Shown: piece by piece, positions 18,048-26,715 of the stretch | How the letters are laid out: every line of letters begins with the position of its first letter | How positions within the stretch are numbered: position 1 is the stretch's first letter | Source: Bacillota bacterium | GTDB taxonomy: Bacteria; Bacillota; Clostridia; Tissierellales; MES13 | Assembly: GCA_009711785.1 (NCBI GenBank) | Contig: VENA01000030.1 | Location: 1 to 64,000, forward strand | Reading direction: 5' to 3' | Length of the DNA: 64,000 nucleotides | Notes under the pieces: model-generated | Seen by the model: only the letters and a program-made list of their open reading frames with translations | Database searches by the model: none | Told to the model about the DNA's origin: nothing | Position numbers and translations under genes: made by a program

Positions 18048-18245
18048 ATGAATGTAGATATGATATTTAAAATAGCCGGAATAGGCATTTTAGTTGCAGT
18101 ATTAAATCAAGTTTTAAAAAAGGCTGATAGAGAAGAACAGGCGACTATGACAAGTTTAGCGGGGATAGTAATAGTGTTAATGATGGTAATTAATATGATA
18201 AGTCAGTTATTTGAAAGTGTTAAAACTATATTTCATCTATATTAA
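18048..18245 (+). CDS. spoIIIAC: Stage III sporulation protein AC
   Basis: Small membrane protein of 65 aa with two hydrophobic helices (IAGIGILVAVLNQVLKKADR; TMTSLAGIVIVLMMVINMI). It is highly characteristic of SpoIIIAC, with the invariant-looking linker KKADREEQA. It sits in the operon between AB and AD, with GAGGTGAG before ATG. Confidence 0.96.
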   Translation: MNVDMIFKIAGIGILVAVLNQVLKKADREEQATMTSLAGIVIVLMMVINMISQLFESVKTIFHLY

Positions 18246-18256
18246 GAAGGGATAAC

Positions 18257-18643
18257 ATGGAGATATTACAGATAGTAGGTATAGGGCTAATTGCTACAGT
18301 TTTATCAGTTATATTAAGACAAGAAAAACCAGAATTTGCGTTACAAGTAAGTGTGGTAACTGGTATAATAATTTTTTTATTTGTAATAACAAAATTAACC
18401 TATGTTGTACAAGTATTAAATAATTTAGCTGAAAGAGTGGATATAGATTTTATATATTTTTCTACAATATTAAAGGTTATAGGTATTGCATATATAGCTG
18501 AATTTGGTGCTCAAATATCAAAAGATGCAGGAGAAGGGGCCATAGCAGCTAAAATTGAACTTGCAGGAAAGATATTAATATTAGTTCTTTCTATTCCAAT
18601 ACTTATTGCTTTATTAGATTTAATAATAAAAATAATGCCTTAA
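18257..18643 (+). CDS. spoIIIAD: Stage III sporulation protein AD
   Basis: Polytopic membrane protein of 128 aa, homologous over its first half to SpoIIIAC (LRQEKPEFALQVSVVTGIII). It has a conserved IAYIAEFGAQISKDAGEGAI segment and a final transmembrane helix. It is a component of the SpoIIIA channel in the outer forespore membrane. The gap after spoIIIAC is 11 nt. Confidence 0.96.
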   Translation: MEILQIVGIGLIATVLSVILRQEKPEFALQVSVVTGIIIFLFVITKLTYVVQVLNNLAERVDIDFIYFSTILKVIGIAYIAEFGAQISKDAGEGAIAAKIELAGKILILVLSIPILIALLDLIIKIMP

Positions 18644-18654
18644 GGGTGACTAAA

Positions 18655-19830
18655 ATGGCAAATAAATTACTTTTGATTTTGATGATACTTCTATTTTTAC
18701 CTACCTTTGCATTTGGTATGGAAGATGGAGATACAGTTAATAGTCAAACAGTTATTAAAGATCAGATAGATAACCTTCAAATTGATGAACTAGAAAGAAT
18801 AATAAAAGATATTAATAGTGAAAATAAACATTTACCTAAAATGAGACTTAAAGATACTTTATCTTCTTTAGTTAAAGGTAAGAGAGTTTTCGATGGTAAA
18901 GAAATAATAACTGGTATATTAAAGACTATTTTTGATGAGGTTATTAATAATCTAAATTTACTAAAAAAACTTTTAATATTATCGATTATTTCTGCAATTT
19001 TAATAAATTTACAGAATGCTTTTGAAGAAGATACTGTAGGGAAAATGGCACATTTTGTTGCTTACATAATATTAGTATCTATAGTTATAAAAAGTTTCTT
19101 AATGGGAATGGAGATAGGGAAAGATGCAATTAAAGATATGGTTTTGTTTATGCAAGCTTTATTACCTATTTTGATAACCCTATTAGTAGCCATGGGAGGT
19201 ATAACATCAGCTGCGTTATTTCAACCTATAATTTTAGGTGCTATAAGTGCTATAAGTACTATAATGAAAGATATTATTATACCATTAATATTTTTTTCGA
19301 TTTTGATTGGTATAATAAGTAAAATATCAGATAGAGTACAAATAAATAAAGTAGCTAGTTTATTAAGAGAGATAGCTGTAGTAATAATTGGAATTTCCTT
19401 AACTGTTTTTATGGGGATTATCTCTATCCAGGGGGTAACTGCATCTAAAGTAGACGGTGTTACTATTAGAACAGCAAAATTTGCAGTTGATAATTTTATT
19501 CCTATAGTAGGTAAATTTCTTTCAGATGCAATGGATACTGTTGTAGGATGTTCTATGTTATTAAAAAATGGTATTGGTGTAATAGGTGTTGTAACATTGT
19601 TTTTAATAAGTATAATGCCTGCTATAAAACTTATTTCTTTAATATTTGTATATAAAATAACAGCGGCAGTTATTGAACCTATATCCCATGGAAAAATTAT
19701 TGCATGCCTAAATGAAGTTAGTAAATCTTTAATTTTAGTTTTAGCAACTGTGTTATCAGTGGGATTGATGTTTTTTATAGCAATAACAATTATTGTAGCA
19801 GCTGGGAATTCAACTGTAATGCTAAGGTAG
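18655..19830 (+). CDS. spoIIIAE: Stage III sporulation protein AE
   Basis: Largest membrane subunit of the SpoIIIA channel, with a signal-like N-terminus (LLLILMILLFLPTFAFG), an external domain and about seven transmembrane helices. ATG at 18655 with AAGGGTGA upstream is preferred over GTG at 18646. The conserved motif QGVTASKVDGVTIRTAKFAV, near residue 262, is intact. The length of 391 aa is normal. Confidence 0.95.
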   Translation: MANKLLLILMILLFLPTFAFGMEDGDTVNSQTVIKDQIDNLQIDELERIIKDINSENKHLPKMRLKDTLSSLVKGKRVFDGKEIITGILKTIFDEVINNLNLLKKLLILSIISAILINLQNAFEEDTVGKMAHFVAYIILVSIVIKSFLMGMEIGKDAIKDMVLFMQALLPILITLLVAMGGITSAALFQPIILGAISAISTIMKDIIIPLIFFSILIGIISKISDRVQINKVASLLREIAVVIIGISLTVFMGIISIQGVTASKVDGVTIRTAKFAVDNFIPIVGKFLSDAMDTVVGCSMLLKNGIGVIGVVTLFLISIMPAIKLISLIFVYKITAAVIEPISHGKIIACLNEVSKSLILVLATVLSVGLMFFIAITIIVAAGNSTVMLR

Positions 19831-19838
19831 GTGTTTAA

Positions 19839-20438
19839 ATGATAAATTTTTTAAAGGATTGGTCTATAAATATAGCTATAATCGCTATCTTTATTACGAT
19901 TTTAGAAATAATAATACCAAAGGGTTCTTTAAAGGGATATATAAACGTAATAATCGGACTTATTTTAATTATTGTTTTAATAAATCCATTCATAAATTTG
20001 ATTAGTAATAACATAGATATAGAAAAAGAAGTTTTTGCAAATGTAAATAGTTATAATGAAGAAAACTCTGTAGTAAAGGAAAGTTTTAAAGAACTTCAAA
20101 AAGATCAAATTATAAAAACTTATAAAGAAAAGGTTAAGAAAAACATTATAAGTTTAGTAGAAAGTGAATCTAAATATAAGGTTGAAAATATTAATATTAC
20201 AATAAACTTAAATGAAAATGAAAAGGATTTTGGAAAACTAATGAAACTAAAATTAACTTTAAATAAGCACAGGGAAAAAAATAGATCTAATATTAAAATA
20301 GAGGATGTTGAAGTTAATATTAGCGAGACTTTTAATAATAAAAATTACAAATTAACTAATGATAAAAAAATTTTAAATATATTATCTGATAATTTAAATA
20401 TAGATTCAAATAATATTTTAATTTACATAAACCAATAA
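19839..20438 (+). CDS. spoIIIAF: Stage III sporulation protein AF
   Basis: Two N-terminal transmembrane helices (about residues 8-27 and 35-56) joined by IIPKGSLKGYINVIIGL, the typical SpoIIIAF signature. A soluble domain of about 140 residues resembles the ring-building motif of the channel proteins. The length of 199 aa fits. The gap after spoIIIAE is 8 nt, with a TAGGTG ribosome site. Confidence 0.92.
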   Translation: MINFLKDWSINIAIIAIFITILEIIIPKGSLKGYINVIIGLILIIVLINPFINLISNNIDIEKEVFANVNSYNEENSVVKESFKELQKDQIIKTYKEKVKKNIISLVESESKYKVENINITINLNENEKDFGKLMKLKLTLNKHREKNRSNIKIEDVEVNISETFNNKNYKLTNDKKILNILSDNLNIDSNNILIYINQ

Positions 20439-20457
20439 GATTAAGGGGGTAAGATAC

Positions 20458-21033
20458 GTGCTTGAAAAGATAAAGGAAATGTTTAGTAAGGAAAACTCAA
20501 AAAAATTTTTACTTAATATGTTCACAGTTTTGATTATAGGAATAGTTCTTTTAATTTTTAGTAGTTCATTTGAAACTGAAAATAATGAAAATGAGAATTT
20601 AAATAATGAAGAAAATAATATAGTAAAACAGGATAGTCTAATTAATGATTATGCTAATAAAGTAGAAGGAAAATTAGAAAATATTTTAAGTCAAATGAAG
20701 GGAGTGGGGCAGGTAAAAGTAATGGTAACTTTCAAGGATACAGCTGAAAGAATTCCAGCATTAAACACCACTAAAAGTGAAGAGATAAGCAATGAAGAGG
20801 ATGCACAGGGGGGAACTAGAAAAGTTACAAGGGAGGAATCTAGTAAACAAGTTGTTGTTAGTAATGAAAGTGAGTCATTAGTTATTATTAAAGAAGTAAA
20901 TCCAGAAGTAAGAGGAGTAATTGTTATTGCTGAGGGAGCAGAGAATATAAAAGTAAAAGAAAGGCTTTATTCGGCTGTGAAGACAGTATTAGGTATACCT
21001 GGAAATAGGGTAGAAATTTATTCAAAAAATTAA
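20458..21033 (+). CDS. spoIIIAG: Stage III sporulation protein AG
   Basis: Single-pass membrane protein that forms a large ring in the intermembrane space. One N-terminal transmembrane helix is present (about residues 19-39). The conserved region KVEGKLENILSQMKGVGQVK and VNPEVRGVIVIAEGAENIKV lie in the ring-building domain. The GTG start follows AAGGGGGTAAG. The middle insertion is rich in Glu and Ser. The length of 191 aa is typical. Confidence 0.95.
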   Translation: MLEKIKEMFSKENSKKFLLNMFTVLIIGIVLLIFSSSFETENNENENLNNEENNIVKQDSLINDYANKVEGKLENILSQMKGVGQVKVMVTFKDTAERIPALNTTKSEEISNEEDAQGGTRKVTREESSKQVVVSNESESLVIIKEVNPEVRGVIVIAEGAENIKVKERLYSAVKTVLGIPGNRVEIYSKN

Positions 21034-21048
21034 AAAAGGGGGATATAT

Positions 21049-21699
21049 ATGATTATTAAAAAAAGAACACTTTACTTAATATCTCTTGTTATATTACTAG
21101 TGGTTATTGGGTATATTAACCATCAGTTAAACAAACAATCAATGAAACAGGCCTCTACTGAATATCAGAAATATGAAGAGGACTTAGTAGATACATATAA
21201 TGGTGATGAAGATGCTATTGAAACAGCTAATGAAAGTGTTGAAAGTGAAATAAAAGTTGTAGATAGTAGAGAAAATCAAGTTTCAGATATAAAGAATGAA
21301 ACGAATGATGATATAGAAGAAACAATAAGTAAAGAGGAAAACAGGAAAAAATCAAATTATTTTATAGAATATAGATTATCAAGGGATAAATTAAGAGCTA
21401 CTTTAATTGAAAGATTAAATAAAATTATAAAAAATGATAAAACAGCAGAAAAGATAAGAACACAAGCACAGCAAGAAATTATAAGTATAGGTAATTTATC
21501 AGAAAAAGAACTTTATATAGAGGGGTTATTAAAATCAAAAGGATTTGAGGATGCCTTGGTATTTTTAAGAGAGGATAAAGTTAGGGTAGTTGTATCAGTC
21601 GATAAGCTAACTAAACAAGATGTAATGAAAATACTAGACATAGTTAAAGAGGAAACAAAACTTAATGCCTCGAATATAAAAATCATGGAAAAGTTTTAG
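21049..21699 (+). CDS. spoIIIAH: Stage III sporulation protein AH
   Basis: Mother-cell partner of SpoIIQ. One N-terminal transmembrane helix (about residues 7-24), a variable acidic linker (about 35-100) and a ring-building C-terminal domain with AQQEIISIGNLSEKELYIEG are visible. The length of 216 aa is normal. It is the last gene of the operon. spoIIQ itself is not in the window. Confidence 0.95.
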   Translation: MIIKKRTLYLISLVILLVVIGYINHQLNKQSMKQASTEYQKYEEDLVDTYNGDEDAIETANESVESEIKVVDSRENQVSDIKNETNDDIEETISKEENRKKSNYFIEYRLSRDKLRATLIERLNKIIKNDKTAEKIRTQAQQEIISIGNLSEKELYIEGLLKSKGFEDALVFLREDKVRVVVSVDKLTKQDVMKILDIVKEETKLNASNIKIMEKF

Positions 21700-21705
21700 T
21701 AATGT

Positions 21706-21734
21706 TTGTAAACTAGATGTTGATTTGATATAAT
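21706..21734 (+). promoter_or_regulatory. Sigma-A-type promoter for the Asp23 cluster
   Basis: TTGTAA at 21706-21711 and a perfect TATAAT at 21729-21734 are separated by 17 nt. The promoter lies just after spoIIIAH and 46 nt before the Asp23 gene, separating vegetative genes from the sporulation operon. Confidence 0.75.
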
Positions 21735-21780
21735 ATTTGTGTATGAATAGTTAAATCTGAATCTATTCGGAGGTGTGACA

Positions 21781-22194
21781 ATGACAGACTTAACAGATAA
21801 AGAGAATTTAGAGCATGGACAAATAAAAATAGCAGATGAAGTAGTAGGTATAATAGCTGGATTAGCTGCTACAGAAATAGAAGGAGTGGCCGGTATGAGT
21901 GGAGGTTTAGCCGGTGGTATTTCTGAAATGCTAGGCAGAAAAAGCCTATCAAAAGGAGTAAAAGTAGAAGTTGGAGAAAAAGAAGCTGCTATAGATCTAT
22001 ATATAATTGTAGATTATGGAGCAAAGATACCAGAAGTAGCATGGAAAATTCAAGAAAGTGTAAAAAACGCTGTTGAAACTATGACAGGCTTAAACGTGGT
22101 AGAGGTTAATATACATATTCAAGGAGTGAATATTGAAAAGGAAGAAGAAGAAGAAAGTGAAGAAGATATTTCACAACAACAAAGAGTAAAATAA
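21781..22194 (+). CDS. Asp23/Gls24 family envelope stress protein (YqhY-like)
   Basis: Cytoplasmic Asp23-domain protein. The domain spans about residues 12-120, with IKIADEVVGIIAGLAATEIE, a glycine-rich GMSGGLAGGI segment and VVDYGAKIPEVAWKIQE. The C-terminus is a poly-Glu tail. ATG at 21781 is used because GGAGGTG precedes it. In B. subtilis the equivalent gene follows accB and accC; here those are missing. Two membrane proteins that probably anchor it (AmaP and DUF2273) follow. Confidence 0.92.
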   Translation: MTDLTDKENLEHGQIKIADEVVGIIAGLAATEIEGVAGMSGGLAGGISEMLGRKSLSKGVKVEVGEKEAAIDLYIIVDYGAKIPEVAWKIQESVKNAVETMTGLNVVEVNIHIQGVNIEKEEEEESEEDISQQQRVK

Positions 22195-22199
22195 TTGAG

Positions 22200-22221
22200 A
22201 CCCTCTGATGATTCAGAGGGT
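22200..22221 (+). terminator. Hairpin after the Asp23 gene, weak terminator
   Basis: ACCCTCTGA (22200-22208) and TCAGAGGGT (22213-22221) form a perfect 9-bp stem with a TGAT loop. No T-run follows, so it probably reduces rather than stops readthrough into amaP. Confidence 0.6.
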
Positions 22222-22244
22222 TACTATATATTAGGGGGATTAGC

Positions 22245-22778
22245 ATGAAAATTATAGATAGGTTAGTATTAACAATTTATACATTTATACTTTCGCTATT
22301 TTCTATAATATTAATTTTAATGCCGTTTGATATCAACTTTCTTTCTATAAGAAAACTTAATATATATTTAAAAGTAGTAAAAAATAATTATTTTATTTCT
22401 ATTATCGGAGTAGCTCTATTAATAGTGAGTATAAGATTTTTAATTTCTGGAATAACTACTAATAAAAGAAATTATATAATAACTAATACAGAATTAGGGG
22501 AATTAGATATATCAATTAAAACGATAGAAGGATTAAGTAAAAAAGTTATTGAAGAATTTAAAGAAATAAATGAGACAAAGTCTTCTGTGAAAATACAAGA
22601 TAAAGGAATAACCTTAAAGATAAATGGTGTAGTCGATTATAATATAGATATTCCTTCAATTGGTTGTGAAATTCAAGAAAGAATAAAAAAACATATAGAA
22701 ACTTATACTGGAATTAACGTTTATGAAGTTAAAGTCATAATTGATGATATAAAAAGAAAAACTACGGCTTTAAAATAA
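22245..22778 (+). CDS. amaP: Alkaline shock response membrane anchor protein AmaP
   Basis: Two N-terminal transmembrane helices (about residues 5-27 and 46-68) are followed by a cytoplasmic Asp23-like domain of about 100 residues. This is the architecture of AmaP, which anchors Asp23 to the membrane in Staphylococcus. The C-terminal segment TGINVYEVKVIIDDIKR resembles the end of the Asp23 domain (TGLNVVEVNIHIQGV) of the upstream gene. The length is 177 aa. Cluster order supports the call. Confidence 0.88.
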   Translation: MKIIDRLVLTIYTFILSLFSIILILMPFDINFLSIRKLNIYLKVVKNNYFISIIGVALLIVSIRFLISGITTNKRNYIITNTELGELDISIKTIEGLSKKVIEEFKEINETKSSVKIQDKGITLKINGVVDYNIDIPSIGCEIQERIKKHIETYTGINVYEVKVIIDDIKRKTTALK

Positions 22779-22791
22779 AGAGGTGTTAGTT

Positions 22792-23028
22792 TTGTTAAAG
22801 GAGAACTTTAATGAGTTAAAAATATTATTTCAGAGAAATGAAGGTAAAATCATTGGAGGGTTAATTGGTTTTTTAATAGCTATCTTTATTTTAATTATAG
22901 GTATATTAAAAACCTTGTTTATAATAATTTTTATTAGTATTGGATGTTATTTTGGGAATATTATAGATAAAAAAGAAGATGTTACTGAATTATTAGATAG
23001 AATATTACCCCCGGGTAAATTCAAATAG
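22792..23028 (+). CDS. DUF2273 small membrane protein
   Basis: A 78-aa protein with NEGKIIGGLIGFLIAIFILI and a second hydrophobic helix, ending in a short basic tail. This matches the DUF2273 family found beside Asp23/AmaP genes. TTG at 22792 is chosen with AGAGGTG 6 nt upstream; GTG at 22783 lies inside that site. The C-terminus VTELLDRILPPGKFK is soluble. Its role in envelope stress is inferred from neighbours. Confidence 0.87.
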   Translation: MLKENFNELKILFQRNEGKIIGGLIGFLIAIFILIIGILKTLFIIIFISIGCYFGNIIDKKEDVTELLDRILPPGKFK

Positions 23029-23057
23029 ATGTTAACAAACTAAGGAGGATATAAGAT

Positions 23058-23468
23058 ATGGGAAGAAAAATTGAAAGAGAAGCAACTATGAAGTTATTAT
23101 TTGAGATGGAAATAAATGATGATTATACAAAGGGAAGAATAGAATCTTTCCTAGAGAATAATGAGATATCTGAAGATGAGAGTGAGTATATTGTAGATAT
23201 TTCTCAAAAGGTTATTGAAAATTTAAGTTTAATTGATTCAAAGATTGAGGAATATGCATCGGGTTGGAAAATAAAAAGGATAGCTAAAGTGGATCTTTCA
23301 ATATTAAGACTTGCAATATGTGAAATATTTTATAGAGAAGATATCCCTATTCAAGTATCTATTAATGAAGCCATAGAGGTAAGTAAAAAATATAGTTCTG
23401 ATGAGTCTAGAAAATTTATCAATGGTCTTTTAGGGAGTTTAGTAAGAGAGCTAAACAAAAATGACTAA
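23058..23468 (+). CDS. nusB: Transcription antitermination factor NusB
   Basis: All-helical RNA-binding protein that joins NusE on boxA RNA in rRNA antitermination. It begins GRKIEREATMKLLFEME and has WKIKRIAKVDLSILRLAICE and SINEAIEVSKKYSSDESRKF, the family signatures. The length of 136 aa is normal. An AAGGAGG site precedes ATG. It overlaps the TsaD-like gene by 8 nt. Confidence 0.96.
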   Translation: MGRKIEREATMKLLFEMEINDDYTKGRIESFLENNEISEDESEYIVDISQKVIENLSLIDSKIEEYASGWKIKRIAKVDLSILRLAICEIFYREDIPIQVSINEAIEVSKKYSSDESRKFINGLLGSLVRELNKND

Positions 23469-24405
23469 TTTTTTTTTAGGATTAGATAGTAGTGCATATA
23501 CTACTTCAGTAGCCGTTGTTGATGATAATAAGAAATTAGTATGCGATTATAGAAAAGTTTTAAAAGTAAAAAAAGGAAAAAGAGGATTAAGACAACAAGA
23601 AGCAGTCTTTCAACATATAAAAAACTTTCCTTTACTTTTTGATGAATTATCTAAAAAAATAGATTTATCACTTATAAAATCTGTAGCGGTAAGTACTAAA
23701 CCAAGAAACATAGAAAACTCTTATATGCCGGTATTTAAAGTTTCTGAAAGTATAGGAAGAGTATTCTCAAATTCTAGAAAGATACCTTTTTTAGAATATA
23801 GCCATCAGGATGGACATATAGCTTCTGGATACTTTGATAGTAATATAAAGGGAAGTAGAATTCTACTTATACATATTTCTGGTGGAACAACAGAATTATT
23901 ATTAATAACAAAGAAAAATAGTGGCTATAATATTGAAATAATAGGAGGAACAAAGGATATAAGTGCAGGTCAACTTATAGATAGAATAGGAGTAAAAATA
24001 GGAGCTTTATTTCCATGTGGGAAAAAGCTAGATGAAATTTCTAAAATGGGAAATATAATGAAAAAAATACCTGTAAGTACTAAAAAAGAATGGATAAATT
24101 TTTCAGGAGCAGAGACTTATTTTTTAAGATTACTAGAATCAAAGGATTATAGTCATAAGGATATATCTAGAAGTGTCTTTCACTTAATCACTTTATCATT
24201 GGCAAATATCATTAAATACTCAATAAAAAAATATGATATTGAAGATGTGATGATTGTAGGAGGAGTTGCTGCTAATAGTTATTTAAGAGAAAATTTAAAA
24301 AAACATATACAAGGGGGAAATGTTTATTTCCCTAAGAAAGAATTTTGTACAGATAATGCGATAGGACTTGCTTACTTAAGTTATTTAAATAACCATGAAA
24401 GGTAG
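23461..24405 (+). CDS. TsaD/Kae1-family paralog (peptidase M22-like)
   Basis: ASKHA-fold protein of the TsaD/Kae1 family (PF00814). The N-terminus FLGLDSSAYTTSVAVVDD is the phosphate-1 loop. The metal-binding H-x3-H is present as SHQDGH near residue 120, with HISGGTTELL near 140 and a late Asp in FCTDNAIGLAY. At 314 aa it is shorter than TsaD (about 340 aa) and divergent in the middle, so it is more likely the clostridial paralog than the tRNA t6A enzyme itself. Its function is unknown. It lies between nusB and folD. Confidence 0.82.
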   Translation: MTNFFLGLDSSAYTTSVAVVDDNKKLVCDYRKVLKVKKGKRGLRQQEAVFQHIKNFPLLFDELSKKIDLSLIKSVAVSTKPRNIENSYMPVFKVSESIGRVFSNSRKIPFLEYSHQDGHIASGYFDSNIKGSRILLIHISGGTTELLLITKKNSGYNIEIIGGTKDISAGQLIDRIGVKIGALFPCGKKLDEISKMGNIMKKIPVSTKKEWINFSGAETYFLRLLESKDYSHKDISRSVFHLITLSLANIIKYSIKKYDIEDVMIVGGVAANSYLRENLKKHIQGGNVYFPKKEFCTDNAIGLAYLSYLNNHER

Positions 24406-24413
24406 GTATACAA

Positions 24414-25268
24414 ATGAAAATATTAGATGGAAAAGGTTTATCGAAAAAAATAAAGAATAATATAAAAGAAGAAGTAAAAATAGCTAAAAAAAAATATAAA
24501 CGTGCTCCTGGACTTGCTGTAATATTAGTAGGAGAGGATAAAGCATCGGAGGTTTATGTAAATATGAAGGAAAAAGCATGTCAAAAAGCAGGGATTAATT
24601 CTAAAACTTATAAACTAGATAAAAATATAAGTCAAAAGGAATTGATAAAACATATAGATAGTTTAAATGAAAACGAAGAGATAGATGGAATTTTAGTTCA
24701 ATTACCCCTTCCTAAACATATGGATGAAAATTTGGTTAATTCTAAAATTTCTCCTAAAAAGGATATAGATGGATTTCATGCTGTGAACACAGGCAAACTT
24801 TTTTTAGGTGAGAAGGGTTTTATTCCTTGCACACCAAAGGGGATAGTTAGATTAATAAAGGAATATGATATAAAAATTGAAGGAAAGAATGTTGTAGTAG
24901 TAGGAAGAAGTAATATAGTTGGAAAACCTAGTGCTATGCTTTTACTTAATGAAAATGCAACAGTAGAGATATGTCATTCAAAAACTAGAAATCTAAAAGA
25001 GCATACTCTAAAAGCTGATATTATTATAGCAGCCTGCGGAAAAGCAGAACTGATTAAAGGGGATATGATAAAAGATAATGCAATTATTATAGATGCAGGA
25101 ACAAATAAGATTAATGGTAAATTAGTAGGGGATGTAGAATATGAAGCTTTAAAGGATAAGGCTGGTTTTATAACACCTGTTCCTGGAGGAGTTGGACCGA
25201 TGACAATTGCTATGCTGTTAGAAAATACATTGGAGGCGTATTATCAAAATGTCGTTAAAAGCAATTAA
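24414..25268 (+). CDS. folD: Bifunctional methylenetetrahydrofolate dehydrogenase/cyclohydrolase FolD
   Basis: Interconverts 5,10-methylene- and 10-formyl-tetrahydrofolate with NADP. The catalytic YVNMKEKACQKAGI (Tyr and Lys), QLPLPKHMDE, the Rossmann segment VVVVGRSNIVGKPSAMLL and the C-terminal TPVPGGVGPMTIAMLLENT are intact. The length is 284 aa. It overlaps xseA by 20 nt, which indicates coupling. Confidence 0.96.
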   Translation: MKILDGKGLSKKIKNNIKEEVKIAKKKYKRAPGLAVILVGEDKASEVYVNMKEKACQKAGINSKTYKLDKNISQKELIKHIDSLNENEEIDGILVQLPLPKHMDENLVNSKISPKKDIDGFHAVNTGKLFLGEKGFIPCTPKGIVRLIKEYDIKIEGKNVVVVGRSNIVGKPSAMLLLNENATVEICHSKTRNLKEHTLKADIIIAACGKAELIKGDMIKDNAIIIDAGTNKINGKLVGDVEYEALKDKAGFITPVPGGVGPMTIAMLLENTLEAYYQNVVKSN

Positions 25269-26466
25269 GGTTAGCGAAGTTAATAGATATATTAAAAGAA
25301 TTTTATCTACAGATCCATTATTATACAATATTAAAGTAGAAGGTGAAATATCAAACTTCAAACACCATACCTATAGCGGGCATATGTATTTCACATTAAA
25401 AGATGATAAGAGTAGATTAAGGTGTGTAATGTTTAATAGTGATAATAAAAAGCTTAATTTGAAATTAGAAGATGGAATGAATATTGTAGCTAAAGGTTAT
25501 ATATCAATATATGAAAGAGATGGTAGTTATCAATTATATGTAAAGGAATTAAACTTAAAAGGTACTGGAGATTTATATATAGCATTTGAAAAACTAAAAA
25601 AGAAGTTAAAACAAAAGGGCTATTTTGATGATAAATTCAAAAAACAAATACCCTACATACCAAAAAAGATTGGAGTTGTAACATCTTCAACTGGAGCTGC
25701 AGTTAGAGATATTATTACTGTCATAAAAAGAAGAATGCCCTGTACTGAAATAGTAATTTATCCAGTTTTAGTACAGGGTTTAAAGTCGCACATTGAAATA
25801 TGTGAGGGATTGAAATATTTTGATCAAAGAGAGGATATTGAACTTATTATAACAGGTAGGGGAGGAGGATCTTTAGAAGAATTATGGGCTTTTAATGAAG
25901 AAGATGTAGCAAATACTATTTTTAATTTAAAAACTCCAATAATATCAGCTGTTGGACATGAAACTGACTTTACTATAGCTGATTTTGTATCTGATTTAAG
26001 AGCTCCTACCCCATCTGCTGCGGGAGAATTAGCAGTTCCAAGATTTGATATATTAGATACAAAACTTAATGAATTTAATAAAAGGTTAACTTTTTCTATG
26101 AAAAATATAATTAAAGAGAAAAAAAGTAGTTTAGAACACATTAAAAGAAGTAAATTATTTGTAAAACCATTAGATATTATAGATGAGTATAAACAAAGAA
26201 ATGATTATAACTTAAAGGATTTATTAAATAGAATGGAAAATATCCTTACTGAAGATAAATCTAATTTAGAAAACTTAGGTGCAAAGTTACATTCTTTAAG
26301 TCCTTTAAAGGTGTTATCAAGGGGGTATTCTATCCCTATTGATGATAACGAAAATGTAATAAAATCTGTTGATGAGATAGAAAAAGAGGAAAAATTTAAT
26401 CTTTTAATGAAAGATGGTAAAATAAAAGCAAAAGTTTTAGGAATTAGCAAGGAAGAAGGGAGTTAA
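25249..26466 (+). CDS. xseA: Exodeoxyribonuclease VII large subunit
   Basis: Catalytic large subunit of the single-strand-specific exonuclease VII. An N-terminal OB-fold (about residues 1-100, KVEGEISNFKHHTYSGHMYF) precedes the catalytic domain with VTSSTGAAVRDI, GRGGGSLEELWAFNEE and AVGHETDFTIADFVSD. A C-terminal coiled coil and beta tail follow. GGAGGCG lies before ATG, within folD. The length of 405 aa is typical. Confidence 0.96.
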   Translation: MSLKAIKVSEVNRYIKRILSTDPLLYNIKVEGEISNFKHHTYSGHMYFTLKDDKSRLRCVMFNSDNKKLNLKLEDGMNIVAKGYISIYERDGSYQLYVKELNLKGTGDLYIAFEKLKKKLKQKGYFDDKFKKQIPYIPKKIGVVTSSTGAAVRDIITVIKRRMPCTEIVIYPVLVQGLKSHIEICEGLKYFDQREDIELIITGRGGGSLEELWAFNEEDVANTIFNLKTPIISAVGHETDFTIADFVSDLRAPTPSAAGELAVPRFDILDTKLNEFNKRLTFSMKNIIKEKKSSLEHIKRSKLFVKPLDIIDEYKQRNDYNLKDLLNRMENILTEDKSNLENLGAKLHSLSPLKVLSRGYSIPIDDNENVIKSVDEIEKEEKFNLLMKDGKIKAKVLGISKEEGS

Positions 26467-26469
26467 TTT

Positions 26470-26706
26470 ATGGATAATAAGTTAAAAGATATACCTTTTG
26501 AAAAAGCTATAGAGGATTTAGAATCTGTTGTTAAGAAATTAGAAGAAGGAAACTTGTCATTAGATGATTCTTTAAAATATTTTAAAAAGGGAATAGAACT
26601 TTATAAGCATTGTAACAATACTCTTGAGAATGCAGAAGGAAAAGTAAAATTAATATTAGAAAACGAAAATAAGGTAGAAGAAGTTCAATTTAAAGAAAGT
26701 GAATAG
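26470..26706 (+). CDS. xseB: Exodeoxyribonuclease VII small subunit
   Basis: Helical-hairpin subunit of exonuclease VII, 78 aa, with the family pattern PFEKAIEDLESVVKKLEEGN and LDDSLKYFKKGIELYKHC. It starts 3 nt after xseA and 9 nt before ispA. The acidic C-terminus is unremarkable. Confidence 0.95.
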   Translation: MDNKLKDIPFEKAIEDLESVVKKLEEGNLSLDDSLKYFKKGIELYKHCNNTLENAEGKVKLILENENKVEEVQFKESE

Positions 26707-26715
26707 GAGGAAACA

